A stretch of DNA of 64,000 bases, from positions 62,001-126,000 of the forward strand of contig DATGMF010000060.1 of the NCBI GenBank assembly GCA_035293765.1. Reading direction: 5' to 3'. The first letter of the stretch is position 1. Each line of letters begins with the position of its first letter. Made by a program: the position numbers and the translations under genes. This DNA comes from DASRHT01 sp035293765. Lineage in GTDB: Bacteria; Chloroflexota; Ktedonobacteria; Ktedonobacterales; Ktedonobacteraceae. The notes under the pieces were generated by a model. It was not told where the DNA came from. It saw only the letters and a list, made by a program, of their open reading frames with translations, and made no database searches. This document shows positions 7,983 through 17,072 of the stretch, one piece after another.

Positions 7983-10361
7983 TTAAAACATGTCAGCTTC
8001 GGGAAACGAAAGCCCCCAGTCGGCTATGTGGTCGCGGCATTGCCGTATATGAGGCTGGAGAACAGAGAGCGGCATGGTTGCTGTTTCTCGGGCGCGGAGA
8101 AGAGCGCGCGCCGCTCTTTGCGCCCAGAGCAGACGCGTTGCGGCATCCATCTCATCCAGCAGCACCAGTTGCAAGATGCGGTGAATAGAAAGCGTCGTTA
8201 ACGCCGTTCCACTCTGTTCCTCGCGTTCAAGCAGGGAATACTTTATTAAGGGACTGATCGTCTGATCGAGCAAGATTGGATCGTCCGCTATCGGGCTCAG
8301 CAGCTCGCCCAGCACCGGAGCGGTCAGTACCACAAAGTCGTCAGGAATGCCTTCGGGTGCAAGAAAGGCACAGAGCTGCAACAGGGCAAAAGCGGCAGAC
8401 GAGCGTCCAATCATTGAGCTGGCTATCATCAAGGCGGGCGCAACCGGCATCGCATAATCGGGAATCACCCCTGATTTGATTTTCTGAAGCCTCGCTCGAT
8501 AGCGTTCAAAGTGTTCAAGATACTTTAGCATGCCGCATTTTGTATCATTGATATACGCTCCAGCCTGCTCTAATGCCAGTGGCAGCCCTTTCATCTGATC
8601 TGCAAGCTTGCGTGCCGCATCTGCAAGTTCGACTGAGATATCTCCCAGGAACTGATTCCAGCGGAGCAGACCCGCCCGGCGGAGCAAGCACAGTGCTCCA
8701 TCTTCAACCTGTAACGCTTGCAGTTCGTGCGGCTGCGCTAGCTCAATGGCCGAGCCGACTCTCGTCGTCAGTAGCACATGCCCCGGACCTACAGGGATAT
8801 ATGGAGCAACCAGTTCGAAATCATCAGCATTATCAAAGATAAGCAACCAACCACTTTTATCCTTGAACCACTCTTGCACCGCCTGCACCAGCACTGCCGG
8901 GTCTTCCAGGTGCTCCTGAGGAAGCTTGAGCAAGCCAGCAATGGTCTGAAAACCGAGGATGAGGCTCTCGCGTGTTTGAGCGTGTACCCAAAGCACTCTA
9001 TGATAGTCTTCGCGAAAGCGATAGGCATACTCGGCAGCGGTCTGCGTCTTGCCCATGCCCGCCAGACCGACAATGGCTTGAGGTGGGACAGTTTTTATGC
9101 CCTGCTCCACTTGAAAGTCGGCAGCGAGCTGTTGCAAAACGGCGGCACGACCGGTAAAAAAAGCGTTATGACGCCGGGGGACGTTCCACACCTTTGGGAA
9201 AGGCGCACCAAAGCGGTCGCGGGGGCCAGACACAGGCATCGAACTTGACGAGCGTGAGGCAAGCTCCTCAACAGCCTTACGAATCCCGGCCACAACATCT
9301 ACAAAAGCATCGTCCAGATTGTCCCATTCGGTAATCGCTTTAGCTCCGGTGGGTAAAGCCTGTAGCTGCCCGAAAGGCGTTCCCTTCCAGTCGGTGGGAC
9401 GCAGCACAATCGGAATAACGACGGCTTTGCCCGCTTGATGCCGCTCCAGAGCACGCTTGACCTCAACTTGATAGCAATAATTAGAGGCCAGAAAGTCGGC
9501 GCTCATCAGCAGCAGGATCAGCGATGCCTGCTCCAGATGCTGATCAATCACGCCGGCCCAGTTCGCGCCAGGCATAATCTGCCGGTCACACCAGGTCGAG
9601 ATCCGCCCCTCCAGCTTGAGCCCACTCAAATGGGCCTCCAATTGGTCGAGCAGGAACTGATCCGCATGTGCATAGGACAAAAATACATTGACAGGGTTCA
9701 GAGATGTTGTCATGCCGAAACGCTCTACTTTGATACTTCGCTCAACTGTATGGTCTATAGAGGCCGCATTGTTTGATGAACTAGCACCACTAGCATTGCT
9801 CTTGGGGAGAGCCGGTTGAGAAGCAGGTTGATCAGGAAAGTTCCTGGAGATAGCTTGAGAATCAAGAGCATATTCAGAAGCACTCTTCTGCAACGGTTCT
9901 ATATTCATTCCATGCATCGTATTGAGCCATTTCCGCCTCTCCTCACACGCCGCAATCAGTTTATCAAAATCTTCTGGGATAAAGTGAGATGCAAAATGGA
10001 TGCTTGCTAAATAGGAAGGTATTTCACAATCATCCAACCTGAGCGGGATATGATAGATGGTATTGATCGGCTTACGCTTAGCGGCTTCTAATATGAGGCG
10101 CATCTCGTAGTGACCATACCCTTCTTTGACCAGGAAGGTGCGAGAGAGACAGATAAGGATAATATCACATCTGCGTATGACTTCAGGGATTAATTGCTCC
10201 CAATCTTGCCCGGGCAATAAATCTTTTTCGTCCAGCCAGAGTTCCACATTGTACCTTTTTAACTTTTGATAAATATCACGTACCACCGGCTTATCTTCGG
10301 AAGCGTGGCAAAGAAAAACGCGTAGCTTCCGTGCAGGTGCATCATAAGCATGGTCAGACAT
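7983..10361 (-). CDS. TIR-TIR-NB-ARC STAND ATPase
   Basis: This 792-residue protein has two separate TIR-type domains (about 12-140 and 223-365), joined by a Ser/Ala/Pro-rich linker, then an NB-ARC ATPase. A TIR catalytic-type Glu can be placed in both: E86 in GHYEM and E300 in YQVEV. The STAND module has a P-loop GLAGMGKTQ at 432-440, Walker B LLIFDN near 507-511, and an LLTTR sensor. The protein ends soon after the winged-helix region with almost no TPR sensor, unlike the STAND gene at 12719. TIR-STAND proteins often degrade NAD+ or signal on infection; this role is inferred. The start at 10361 has a GGAG ribosome site. Confidence 0.9.
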   Translation of the reverse strand: MSDHAYDAPARKLRVFLCHASEDKPVVRDIYQKLKRYNVELWLDEKDLLPGQDWEQLIPEVIRRCDIILICLSRTFLVKEGYGHYEMRLILEAAKRKPINTIYHIPLRLDDCEIPSYLASIHFASHFIPEDFDKLIAACEERRKWLNTMHGMNIEPLQKSASEYALDSQAISRNFPDQPASQPALPKSNASGASSSNNAASIDHTVERSIKVERFGMTTSLNPVNVFLSYAHADQFLLDQLEAHLSGLKLEGRISTWCDRQIMPGANWAGVIDQHLEQASLILLLMSADFLASNYCYQVEVKRALERHQAGKAVVIPIVLRPTDWKGTPFGQLQALPTGAKAITEWDNLDDAFVDVVAGIRKAVEELASRSSSSMPVSGPRDRFGAPFPKVWNVPRRHNAFFTGRAAVLQQLAADFQVEQGIKTVPPQAIVGLAGMGKTQTAAEYAYRFREDYHRVLWVHAQTRESLILGFQTIAGLLKLPQEHLEDPAVLVQAVQEWFKDKSGWLLIFDNADDFELVAPYIPVGPGHVLLTTRVGSAIELAQPHELQALQVEDGALCLLRRAGLLRWNQFLGDISVELADAARKLADQMKGLPLALEQAGAYINDTKCGMLKYLEHFERYRARLQKIKSGVIPDYAMPVAPALMIASSMIGRSSAAFALLQLCAFLAPEGIPDDFVVLTAPVLGELLSPIADDPILLDQTISPLIKYSLLEREEQSGTALTTLSIHRILQLVLLDEMDAATRLLWAQRAARALLRARETATMPLSVLQPHIRQCRDHIADWGLSFPEADMF

Positions 10362-10892
10362 CTTTTCAGCTCCACATCAAGTAATCAATGGTCAAATGAC
10401 CTGATATCGACACCAGGATTTTGGCTATATGAAATTCACTTCTCTTTGCAAGCATTGCTCTTAAATCGGCGACAAGATATATGATCCTATTTATATAGAA
10501 TTAAAAACGATTGCGTTATAAAAAATTCAGAGAGGAGATGCCAGATATAGCGGCGGCTCCTTTTCTGTAAGATTACTGAATAATTTTGTCAATTTCATTA
10601 GTGAAATTTGTCAATGCGAAATTGACACTTTTGTGATGGAAATCCCGATCCCAGGCGTAAAATAGTGCCAGCAGGTTTTATTTCAAGCATGATTGTTGAC
10701 AGCATAACTTCCAGGTGTCAATGTCGAATGCTTGACAGCGCATTGTACCGCTGGGTAAAATAGCCCTCGTTGTTAGCAATCAATGTAGTTACGCCACATT
10801 GCGGAAGATTTCATGCTTTCAGGCTTTTCTCTTTATATTTACCGGATAATCTGTTTAGAGCGATGCCAGAGCATAGTGAGAGGGAGGATATT
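10362..10892. other. Regulatory gap between the divergent TIR and Nudix genes
   Basis: This 531-bp AT-rich gap has no credible gene. It holds operator array 2 (10586-10628) and further half-sites of the same type: TTGACAG at 10696 and 10732, and TGTCAAT at 10716. Both divergent promoters should lie here, but I could not assign -10/-35 pairs with confidence. Confidence 0.5.
10586..10628. promoter_or_regulatory. Operator array 2 before the TIR gene
   Basis: TTGTCAAT at 10586 and again at 10608 are direct repeats 22 bp apart. ATTGACAC at 10621 completes the inverted repeat TGTCAAT-N5-ATTGACA. The 22-bp spacing equals that of the arrays at 7833 and 12284, so the sites are unlikely to be chance AT-rich matches. 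Confidence 0.62.
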
Positions 10893-11381
10893 GTGGAAAC
10901 AGTGCTTTTCGCACATTCTCGACTGAGTGTTATCGACCGTGACGATTACATCTTTACTCACACCAATAACTCCGTTGTTTATCTTCTGCCCTATCGTTGT
11001 CCCAAACAAGATGCCTACCTGCTTGGTCGTTTTGAAGCGTGCCCCGCGCATGGTCAGCAGATTGAACTCTGTGCGATCACCGGTCAGTGCGAACCGGAGA
11101 CCGATCCGCTGCATGTCGCCCTCAAAGAACTTTATGAAGAGGCTGGTGTCGTGGCCGCCCCTGCTCAGCTTGTTTCGCTTGGCTCCGGCTATCTGACCAA
11201 ACAGGCCGATACTATCGCCCACTTTTTTATGATTGATATTACCGATATGCCACGAAGCCACGCCCCAACTGACGGGTCACGTTTTGAGCAGGGTGGTTAT
11301 TGCGATTGGATCAGCCGGGCGCAGATCCTTACAGCGCGCTGCGTTGGTCTGCAAGTGCTGCTTGCTCGTGCCAGTCTTTGA
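10893..11381 (+). CDS. Nudix-like hydrolase with degenerate box
   Basis: I start this at the GTG at 10893, because AGGGAGG lies six bases upstream; an ATG at 10863 would add ten residues without a good ribosome site. The 162-residue protein has a Nudix box around GQCEPETDPLHVALKELYEE. The core REUxEE part is kept as KELYEE, but the first conserved Glu is Thr and the Arg is Lys, so activity may be altered. The gene diverges from the TIR-STAND gene and converges with the XRE gene. Nudix enzymes often cleave ADP-ribose-type nucleotides, so a link to TIR products is possible but unproven. Confidence 0.7.
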   Translation: METVLFAHSRLSVIDRDDYIFTHTNNSVVYLLPYRCPKQDAYLLGRFEACPAHGQQIELCAITGQCEPETDPLHVALKELYEEAGVVAAPAQLVSLGSGYLTKQADTIAHFFMIDITDMPRSHAPTDGSRFEQGGYCDWISRAQILTARCVGLQVLLARASL

Positions 11382-11404
11382 GAGCCACCCAGGCGACTGT
11401 TACA

Positions 11405-12259
11405 TCATACGTCGCCGGCATCCTGTTCGAACCAGAGAGCTTTTCTATGGGGAATACCGATAATCTGCGCCAGGGCTTCAGCGTACTTATCCAGGCGTTC
11501 CTGAAGGCTGGCTAATTCTTGACGCATTTCTTCTGCTCGTCTCCACTCTTTTTCATGCTCGTACGCACTTTTATTCTCTCGACGTTCTTTCTCATATTGT
11601 TGCAAAAGCGGATGCCACTTGGTCATAAATGGCCTTAATCCCTCGTTGAGGATGCTGATCCCTATCAGGCCCACTGGCTGCTCACCTGCCACAGCCAGCC
11701 GGGCTCCGGCGTTGTGGAGCGTCATACGCGTTTCTATAAAAAGGGTATATAAGGAATTCAAGACCTCGCGCAGCAGTCCCTGCTTTGAGGCAAGAGGCTG
11801 AGTGGCAATCCTGGTCATCAACTCGACATAAAGAGACCAGGCAATGTCCTCAATTGTCAGCATATCTTTACGATTTCTTTTCGCCAGTTCTTCGTGCCAC
11901 TTCACTGGATCAAGCGGCAGTTCTTTTGCCGCTGCCGCTTCCAACTTTAGCAGCAACGCCCGATCATCTTTGTCACGCCTATCAAGCTCTTTTGTGCTGG
12001 GGATCTGCGTTATTAAATAATTTGCCTCTTCAACCGAGTGAATCACGCCCAGGTCATAGCAGGCGCGTATGATATTGCGCAGGTGCATGCGCGTCGTTGT
12101 GCCGTTGAGCCGCTCGCCCTTGATCATACGGGATAGTGTTTCTGCTGGAACCATGCTCTCCTGAGCTAGAGCAGCCTGGGTCAGGCCCTTACGGCGCAGT
12201 AACTCCTTGAGCGCTTTTCCAAAGGGACTATCGGAACGTTTTCTGTGATTCTGGCTCAT
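11405..12259 (-). CDS. XRE-family regulator with coiled-coil tail, probable island regulator
   Basis: A 284-residue protein from the ATG at 12259. Upstream in-frame starts at 12277 (ATG) and 12283 (TTG) are possible. Residues about 12-70 form an XRE/Cro helix-turn-helix (GLTQAALAQES, TLSRMIKGERLN). The middle is helical and unknown, and the last 70 residues form a charged coiled coil that could support oligomerisation. An operator array at 12284-12326 abuts the start, which suggests autoregulation. The same sites precede the TIR and GTPase genes, so this protein is the best candidate regulator for the island. That assignment is inference. Confidence 0.8.
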   Translation of the reverse strand: MSQNHRKRSDSPFGKALKELLRRKGLTQAALAQESMVPAETLSRMIKGERLNGTTTRMHLRNIIRACYDLGVIHSVEEANYLITQIPSTKELDRRDKDDRALLLKLEAAAAKELPLDPVKWHEELAKRNRKDMLTIEDIAWSLYVELMTRIATQPLASKQGLLREVLNSLYTLFIETRMTLHNAGARLAVAGEQPVGLIGISILNEGLRPFMTKWHPLLQQYEKERRENKSAYEHEKEWRRAEEMRQELASLQERLDKYAEALAQIIGIPHRKALWFEQDAGDV

Positions 12260-12718
12260 CTTTTTACACCAACCCATTCCCAATTGTCAATCCAGTATTG
12301 ACAAATTTGCTCATTGCTATTGACAGCGTTATTAAGTAATCTTAGGGCAAGGGTATCCACTATCCTCTCTGGCTGATTAGAAAGCTTTCAAGCCGATATA
12401 CGCCGGTAGAAACTTTCCGGCGCCGTGAGCCAGAGCAGAGCGGTGCCTTCAACCCGCATGCAACGAAGATACAGTTGTAGGAGGCAGCAGTACTATAAGA
12501 AAAGTGCATGACATTTCAGCGGTGGATCAGCCTACCCAGACGAAAGCATGTCTGGCTCGGGCCTTTTCAAATCCCTTGCTACTTCCTATCACCCGAAATA
12601 CGATCTCCAATTGCTATTTTCTTCTATCGGAAAGTATACTATAATAAAATCGATAAAGATATATTTTATGCCGGATATTAGGAAAAATGGCGATATGATT
12701 GACTGAAGGAGCATATGC
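12260..12718. other. Gap between divergent XRE and STAND genes
   Basis: About 460 bp without a gene. It contains operator array 3 beside the XRE start. The rest is AT-rich toward the STAND gene, with GAAGGAG as the ribosome site just before 12719. I see no other clear element. Confidence 0.45.
12284..12326. promoter_or_regulatory. Operator array 3 before the XRE gene
   Basis: TTGTCAAT (12284) and ATTGACAA (12297) form a perfect palindrome with a 5-bp spacer. A third half-site, ATTGACAG, lies at 12319, exactly 22 bp from the second. The array sits at the 5' edge of the XRE gene, where bound regulator would block its transcription. Confidence 0.65.
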
Positions 12719-15553
12719 ATGTCACCCCCAAATATCTGGTGTGTCCCCCATCAACGCAATCCGCTCTTCACAGGACGAGAGGATATCCTTGCCCGGGTTC
12801 ATCAAGCATTCGAGGTCGATGAGGCCGCCTCTGTTCCTCATCCCCTGGGCCTCAGCGGTCTGGGAGGGATCGGAAAAACGCAGACCGTACTCGAATATGC
12901 CTATCGCTACCGCTCAGAGTATACAGCGGTCTTTTGGGTCCGGGCAGATACAAGAACGAACCTCATTGACGATATGATTGAACTGGCTAATGTGCTGGAA
13001 CTACCTGAGCGCCATGAACAGGATCACATGAAAAGAGTTCAGGCAGTTTTAAGCTGGCTCCGTGGCAATAGCGGCTGGCTACTAATCTACGACAACATCG
13101 ACGATTTCTCCACTGCCAAGCCATTTCTGCCTGAAGGGCCTGGTCATCTACTCTTTACCACCCGCGCTTATGCGCTTGCCGGGCTTGCTCAACACCTTGA
13201 TCTTGAGAAAATGGACCCGGAGACCGGCGCATTGCTCCTCCTACGCAGGGCTCGCTTCCTCGATGCATCAGCCTCATTGGATATGGCTAATGCAGAGGAT
13301 AAGAGCTTCGCGGGCGCCATCGCACAGGAACTGGACGGGCTTCCGCTCGCTTTAGATCAGGCCGGAGCCTTTATTCTGGAAGCTCCTTGCCCATTATCAG
13401 AATATCTTGCACTGTATCGCGCCCGCCGCAATGAGCTGCTCGGCCAGCGTGGTAGCCTCGCACAAGATTATCCCGCATCGGTCGCCACCACCTGGTCACT
13501 CGCTTTTGAAAAGGTGCGCGAGGCCGATACCGCGGCGGCTGAGTTGCTGCGTTTCGGCGCCTATCTAGCGCCAGATGCCATTCCCGAGGCGATCATTTCT
13601 GGGGCATTTGAGACATTTCAATCTCCCTGGGTAAACTCTCCCTTAAAGCAAATAGCCAGTGACCCCCTCTCTTTTGATAGCTCCATGAAAATATTATTAC
13701 GCTATTCACTCATCGCGCGTCAGGGGGATAAAAGTTTTTTTAGTATTCACCGGCTCGTACAAGCTGTTATTCGAGATGCCGCTACCGATTTGGAAAACAA
13801 AGGTATGATCAACATGCAGGTAGTACCGGCTCTCAGGGACACATTTCCCGACCCGGAAGATACGCAGCAGTGGAAAATCTGCGCACAATATATTCCACAC
13901 GTTTTGGAATGTACGCAATGGGTTTTGCAACATGAACTTTTTTTCTCTTCAATCGGAGAGTTATTCTATAAAGCAGGTATCTACACCCGAAAACAAGCGC
14001 GCTATCAGGAGGCCGAGCAATTCTATACCCTCGCTTTACACATATTCCAGGATTGTGGAGAGGATATCATGGCTGCGGCCACCTTGCAGATGCTTGCAAT
14101 GCTTTATCAATTACAGAGACACTACCAGCAGGCTGAAAACTTTTATCAACAAGCTCAAAAGATACTGGAAGCGCAGTCAGAGGAGTCGGAGGCTGTGTCT
14201 CTGATTATGTCTGCAATTAAGGACAATAGAGCAGAATTATACCGTGATCAAGGGAATCTTCAACAGGCTTTAAGCTCTTATTTAGAAGATCCGCCGCCGC
14301 AAGATGCAATAGAAGAGGCAAGTCTGGAAACTGCAACTAACCTGAACAATCGCGCGCTCCTTTACATGAATCAGAGCAAGTATGCAGAAGCAGAGGCACT
14401 CCATCTGCGGGCATTGGCTATACGCCAGCGGTTAACAGGTAATGACCACCCAGACGTTGCCAACAGCCTCAACAACCTGGCAGGGCTATACCGCCTTATG
14501 GGACGCTATGCTGACGCAGAGCAGAACTATCAGCAAGCCCTGACCATCATGGAACGCCATTATGCAGCAGATCATCCTGCAATAGTAACCACGCTCAACA
14601 ATCTCGGCGAATTGTATCGCGTACAGGGACGGTATGATCTGGCCGAGGACTACCTCGTAAAGGCACTGACGATCCGCAAAAAGCAACCAGAAAACAGCTT
14701 CCGTGCCCAAAGCCTGATTAGCCTGGGAGTGCTCTACGTCGAACAAGGAAAATATGCAAAGGGTGAAACGGTGTTGCGAGAAGCCTTAGAACTGCAAAAG
14801 CAGTTCCTGGGCAATAATCATCCTGACCTGGCAACGACCCTGAATGATCTGGGCACCTGTTGTATGCATCAGGGCAATTTTGCCGAAGCTGAAACGTTCC
14901 TCACCCAGGCCCTCTCGATGAGAGAAGCCCTCGCGGACGGTAAGCTAGCATTGAGTCTGAATAATCTGGCAGCCCTTTACCAGATGCAAGGGAAATATGC
15001 CAAAGCGGAACGTTTGTATCAACAGGCGCTAGCAATCCAGGAGCAATACCCCGGGCCGCACAAACTTGATCTTGCACGAACGCTGGCAAATCTGGGCGAG
15101 TTATATAGGAAAGCGAAGAAGTACAAAAAAGCTGAGCAAATGTTAATGAGAGCGTTCAATATCCATCAGGAGCCTGGACAAAAGATGCACCAGGGTATGG
15201 GACCTGTTTTGAATAATCTCGGATTGCTCGCCGATGAAAAAAGAATATACGATGCAGCAGAGCAATTTTATCAGGGTTCCATTGCAGTCACCGAACATTT
15301 GATGGGAGCAAATCACCCCAGCCTGGTTTTCCCGCTCTATAACCTGGCTTCCCTGTACCAGCAGATGGGCCTGAGAGCGCAGGCTGAAACACATTACCAA
15401 CGAGCATTGCAGATAAGTGAAGAGCATCTTGGTAGCGAGCATTCCGTCACCTCACAAATACGGGATAGCTACACCGCGCTCCTGACTCCAGAGCCCTCAG
15501 AAAGCCGAAAGCCGGGCACCTGGACGAAATTTTTCCGGCGCAACCCCTCATGA
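12719..15553 (+). CDS. NB-ARC STAND ATPase with C-terminal TPR array
   Basis: This 944-residue protein starts at the ATG at 12719 behind GAAGGAG. An NB-ARC domain occupies about residues 1-400, with P-loop GLGGIGKTQ at 47-55, Walker B LLIYDN near 121-126 and an LLFTTR sensor. From about 425 to 930 it is a run of kinesin-light-chain-type TPRs, recognisable by repeated blocks such as SLNNLAGLYR, TLNNLGELYR and SLNNLAALYQ. It has no N-terminal effector domain, so it may sense or scaffold and signal to a partner. It converges with the rhamnulokinase gene, which ends four bases away. A role alongside the TIR-STAND protein is inferred from position. Confidence 0.9.
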   Translation: MSPPNIWCVPHQRNPLFTGREDILARVHQAFEVDEAASVPHPLGLSGLGGIGKTQTVLEYAYRYRSEYTAVFWVRADTRTNLIDDMIELANVLELPERHEQDHMKRVQAVLSWLRGNSGWLLIYDNIDDFSTAKPFLPEGPGHLLFTTRAYALAGLAQHLDLEKMDPETGALLLLRRARFLDASASLDMANAEDKSFAGAIAQELDGLPLALDQAGAFILEAPCPLSEYLALYRARRNELLGQRGSLAQDYPASVATTWSLAFEKVREADTAAAELLRFGAYLAPDAIPEAIISGAFETFQSPWVNSPLKQIASDPLSFDSSMKILLRYSLIARQGDKSFFSIHRLVQAVIRDAATDLENKGMINMQVVPALRDTFPDPEDTQQWKICAQYIPHVLECTQWVLQHELFFSSIGELFYKAGIYTRKQARYQEAEQFYTLALHIFQDCGEDIMAAATLQMLAMLYQLQRHYQQAENFYQQAQKILEAQSEESEAVSLIMSAIKDNRAELYRDQGNLQQALSSYLEDPPPQDAIEEASLETATNLNNRALLYMNQSKYAEAEALHLRALAIRQRLTGNDHPDVANSLNNLAGLYRLMGRYADAEQNYQQALTIMERHYAADHPAIVTTLNNLGELYRVQGRYDLAEDYLVKALTIRKKQPENSFRAQSLISLGVLYVEQGKYAKGETVLREALELQKQFLGNNHPDLATTLNDLGTCCMHQGNFAEAETFLTQALSMREALADGKLALSLNNLAALYQMQGKYAKAERLYQQALAIQEQYPGPHKLDLARTLANLGELYRKAKKYKKAEQMLMRAFNIHQEPGQKMHQGMGPVLNNLGLLADEKRIYDAAEQFYQGSIAVTEHLMGANHPSLVFPLYNLASLYQQMGLRAQAETHYQRALQISEEHLGSEHSVTSQIRDSYTALLTPEPSESRKPGTWTKFFRRNPS

Positions 15554-15556
15554 TAT

Positions 15557-17059
15557 CTACCTCCTTTCAGGAAAACAGCGAGGCTTCCCCGTCGTGATGC
15601 CTCCCAAACACCGCTCAGCCTCATCCCAGGCCGCGCGTCTGCTGAGGTCAGGCACGTAAAGCTGCGTGGGCGTATGTTGCGCAATGGCGCGTACCTCGCT
15701 CAAGCCGTGCAGTTCGCCCAGGCCCACCAGTTGCATCAGGGCGTTCCCTCGCGCCGTTGCTTCAAACGGTCCGGCTACCACCGGCATGGCAAGAGCATCA
15801 GCCAGCCACTGATTGAGCCGGGCATTGCGCGCACCGCCGCCGACTATATGTATCTGTTTGATGCTGACTCCTGTAAGCCGGTTGATCTGCTGAAACACCT
15901 GACGATAGCGCAGTACAAGGCTTTCCATAATGCAGCGGGCAAACGCTGCCGGCGCTGCGAGCGGGCTCTGTCCACGCTCAAGCAGATAGGCATTGATGGC
16001 CTCAGACATATCCTGCGGAGCCAGGAAACGCGGATCATCGGGGTCAATGAGAGCGGCAAAGGCTGGAACTGCATCTACAGCCGCTAGCAACGTATCATAG
16101 TCAACGGCATGGCCGTCGCGTCTCCAGATGCGCTGACACTCTTGCAGCAGCCACAATCCCATAATGTTTTTGAGGTAGCGCGTTGTGCCAAAAACGCCAC
16201 CTTCGTTGGTGAAGTTGGCGCTAAGCGACTCCTGCGTCATTACCGGCTGAGGAAGTTCTACCCCGACCAGTGACCAGGTACCGGAGCTGATATAGCCCCA
16301 ACCATCAGCATGCTGAGCGGGAAGCGCGACAATCGCCGAGCCGGTATCATGCGTCGCGGGCGCAATGACCTTCGTCACCCCAAAATCGTCGCGCCATTCC
16401 GGCAGCACCTCGCCGAGCAATGTGCCAGCTTCGACCACGGGCGGAAGCAGCGCGCTCGGGATTGCTAGCTGATCGAGCAGGTCAGTGGCCCAGGCTCCGG
16501 CAAGCGGGTCCCAGCACTGCGTTGTGGTGGCATTGGTATATTCAGAGAGCTCCGATCCGCAGAGCCAGTTGTGCAAAAGATCGGGGATCAGCAACAAGCG
16601 ATGAGCTCGATCCAGGTCTCCAGGCTGCATGCGTTCGTGGGCATAGAGCTGGTAGAGAGTGTTGATGGGCAAAAACTGAATCCCTGTGCGCCGGTACAAC
16701 AGGTCGCGAGGAACGCGGGCGAAGACTTGCTCCATGACACCATGTGTGCGCTGGTCGCGGTACTGAAACGGCAGACCGAGCAGGAGACCATTACTATCTA
16801 CCAGGCCATAATCGACTCCCCAGGTATCGACGCCCACACTGTCGAGTTTCCCCGCAAGCTGCCTCGCTTTGCGCAATCCGGCGAGGACTTCGTTCCACAG
16901 GCCCGGCATATTCCAGAAGCGATGCCCTCGCACCATGACCGGCTGATTGGGGAAACGATGAACCTCTTCAAGGTCAAGATTTCGTCCATCGAAGCGGGCC
17001 AGAATGACGCGTCCACTCTCGGCGCCCAGATCGACAGCAGCTAGATTGCGTGTCGCCAT
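15557..17059 (-). CDS. rhaB: Rhamnulokinase
   Basis: A 500-residue FGGY-family sugar kinase that phosphorylates L-rhamnulose to rhamnulose 1-phosphate. The N-terminal phosphate motif AAVDLGAESGRV, the internal THDTGSAIVALP and SSGTWSLVG blocks, and the C-terminal IVGGGARNARLNQ block are typical of RhaB. The start at 17059 has AAGGGAGAG upstream and lies 13 bases after the stop of the aldolase/dehydrogenase gene. It is the last gene of the rhamnose operon. Confidence 0.93.
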   Translation of the reverse strand: MATRNLAAVDLGAESGRVILARFDGRNLDLEEVHRFPNQPVMVRGHRFWNMPGLWNEVLAGLRKARQLAGKLDSVGVDTWGVDYGLVDSNGLLLGLPFQYRDQRTHGVMEQVFARVPRDLLYRRTGIQFLPINTLYQLYAHERMQPGDLDRAHRLLLIPDLLHNWLCGSELSEYTNATTTQCWDPLAGAWATDLLDQLAIPSALLPPVVEAGTLLGEVLPEWRDDFGVTKVIAPATHDTGSAIVALPAQHADGWGYISSGTWSLVGVELPQPVMTQESLSANFTNEGGVFGTTRYLKNIMGLWLLQECQRIWRRDGHAVDYDTLLAAVDAVPAFAALIDPDDPRFLAPQDMSEAINAYLLERGQSPLAAPAAFARCIMESLVLRYRQVFQQINRLTGVSIKQIHIVGGGARNARLNQWLADALAMPVVAGPFEATARGNALMQLVGLGELHGLSEVRAIAQHTPTQLYVPDLSRRAAWDEAERCLGGITTGKPRCFPERR

Positions 17060-17072
17060 GTTCTCTCCCTTC

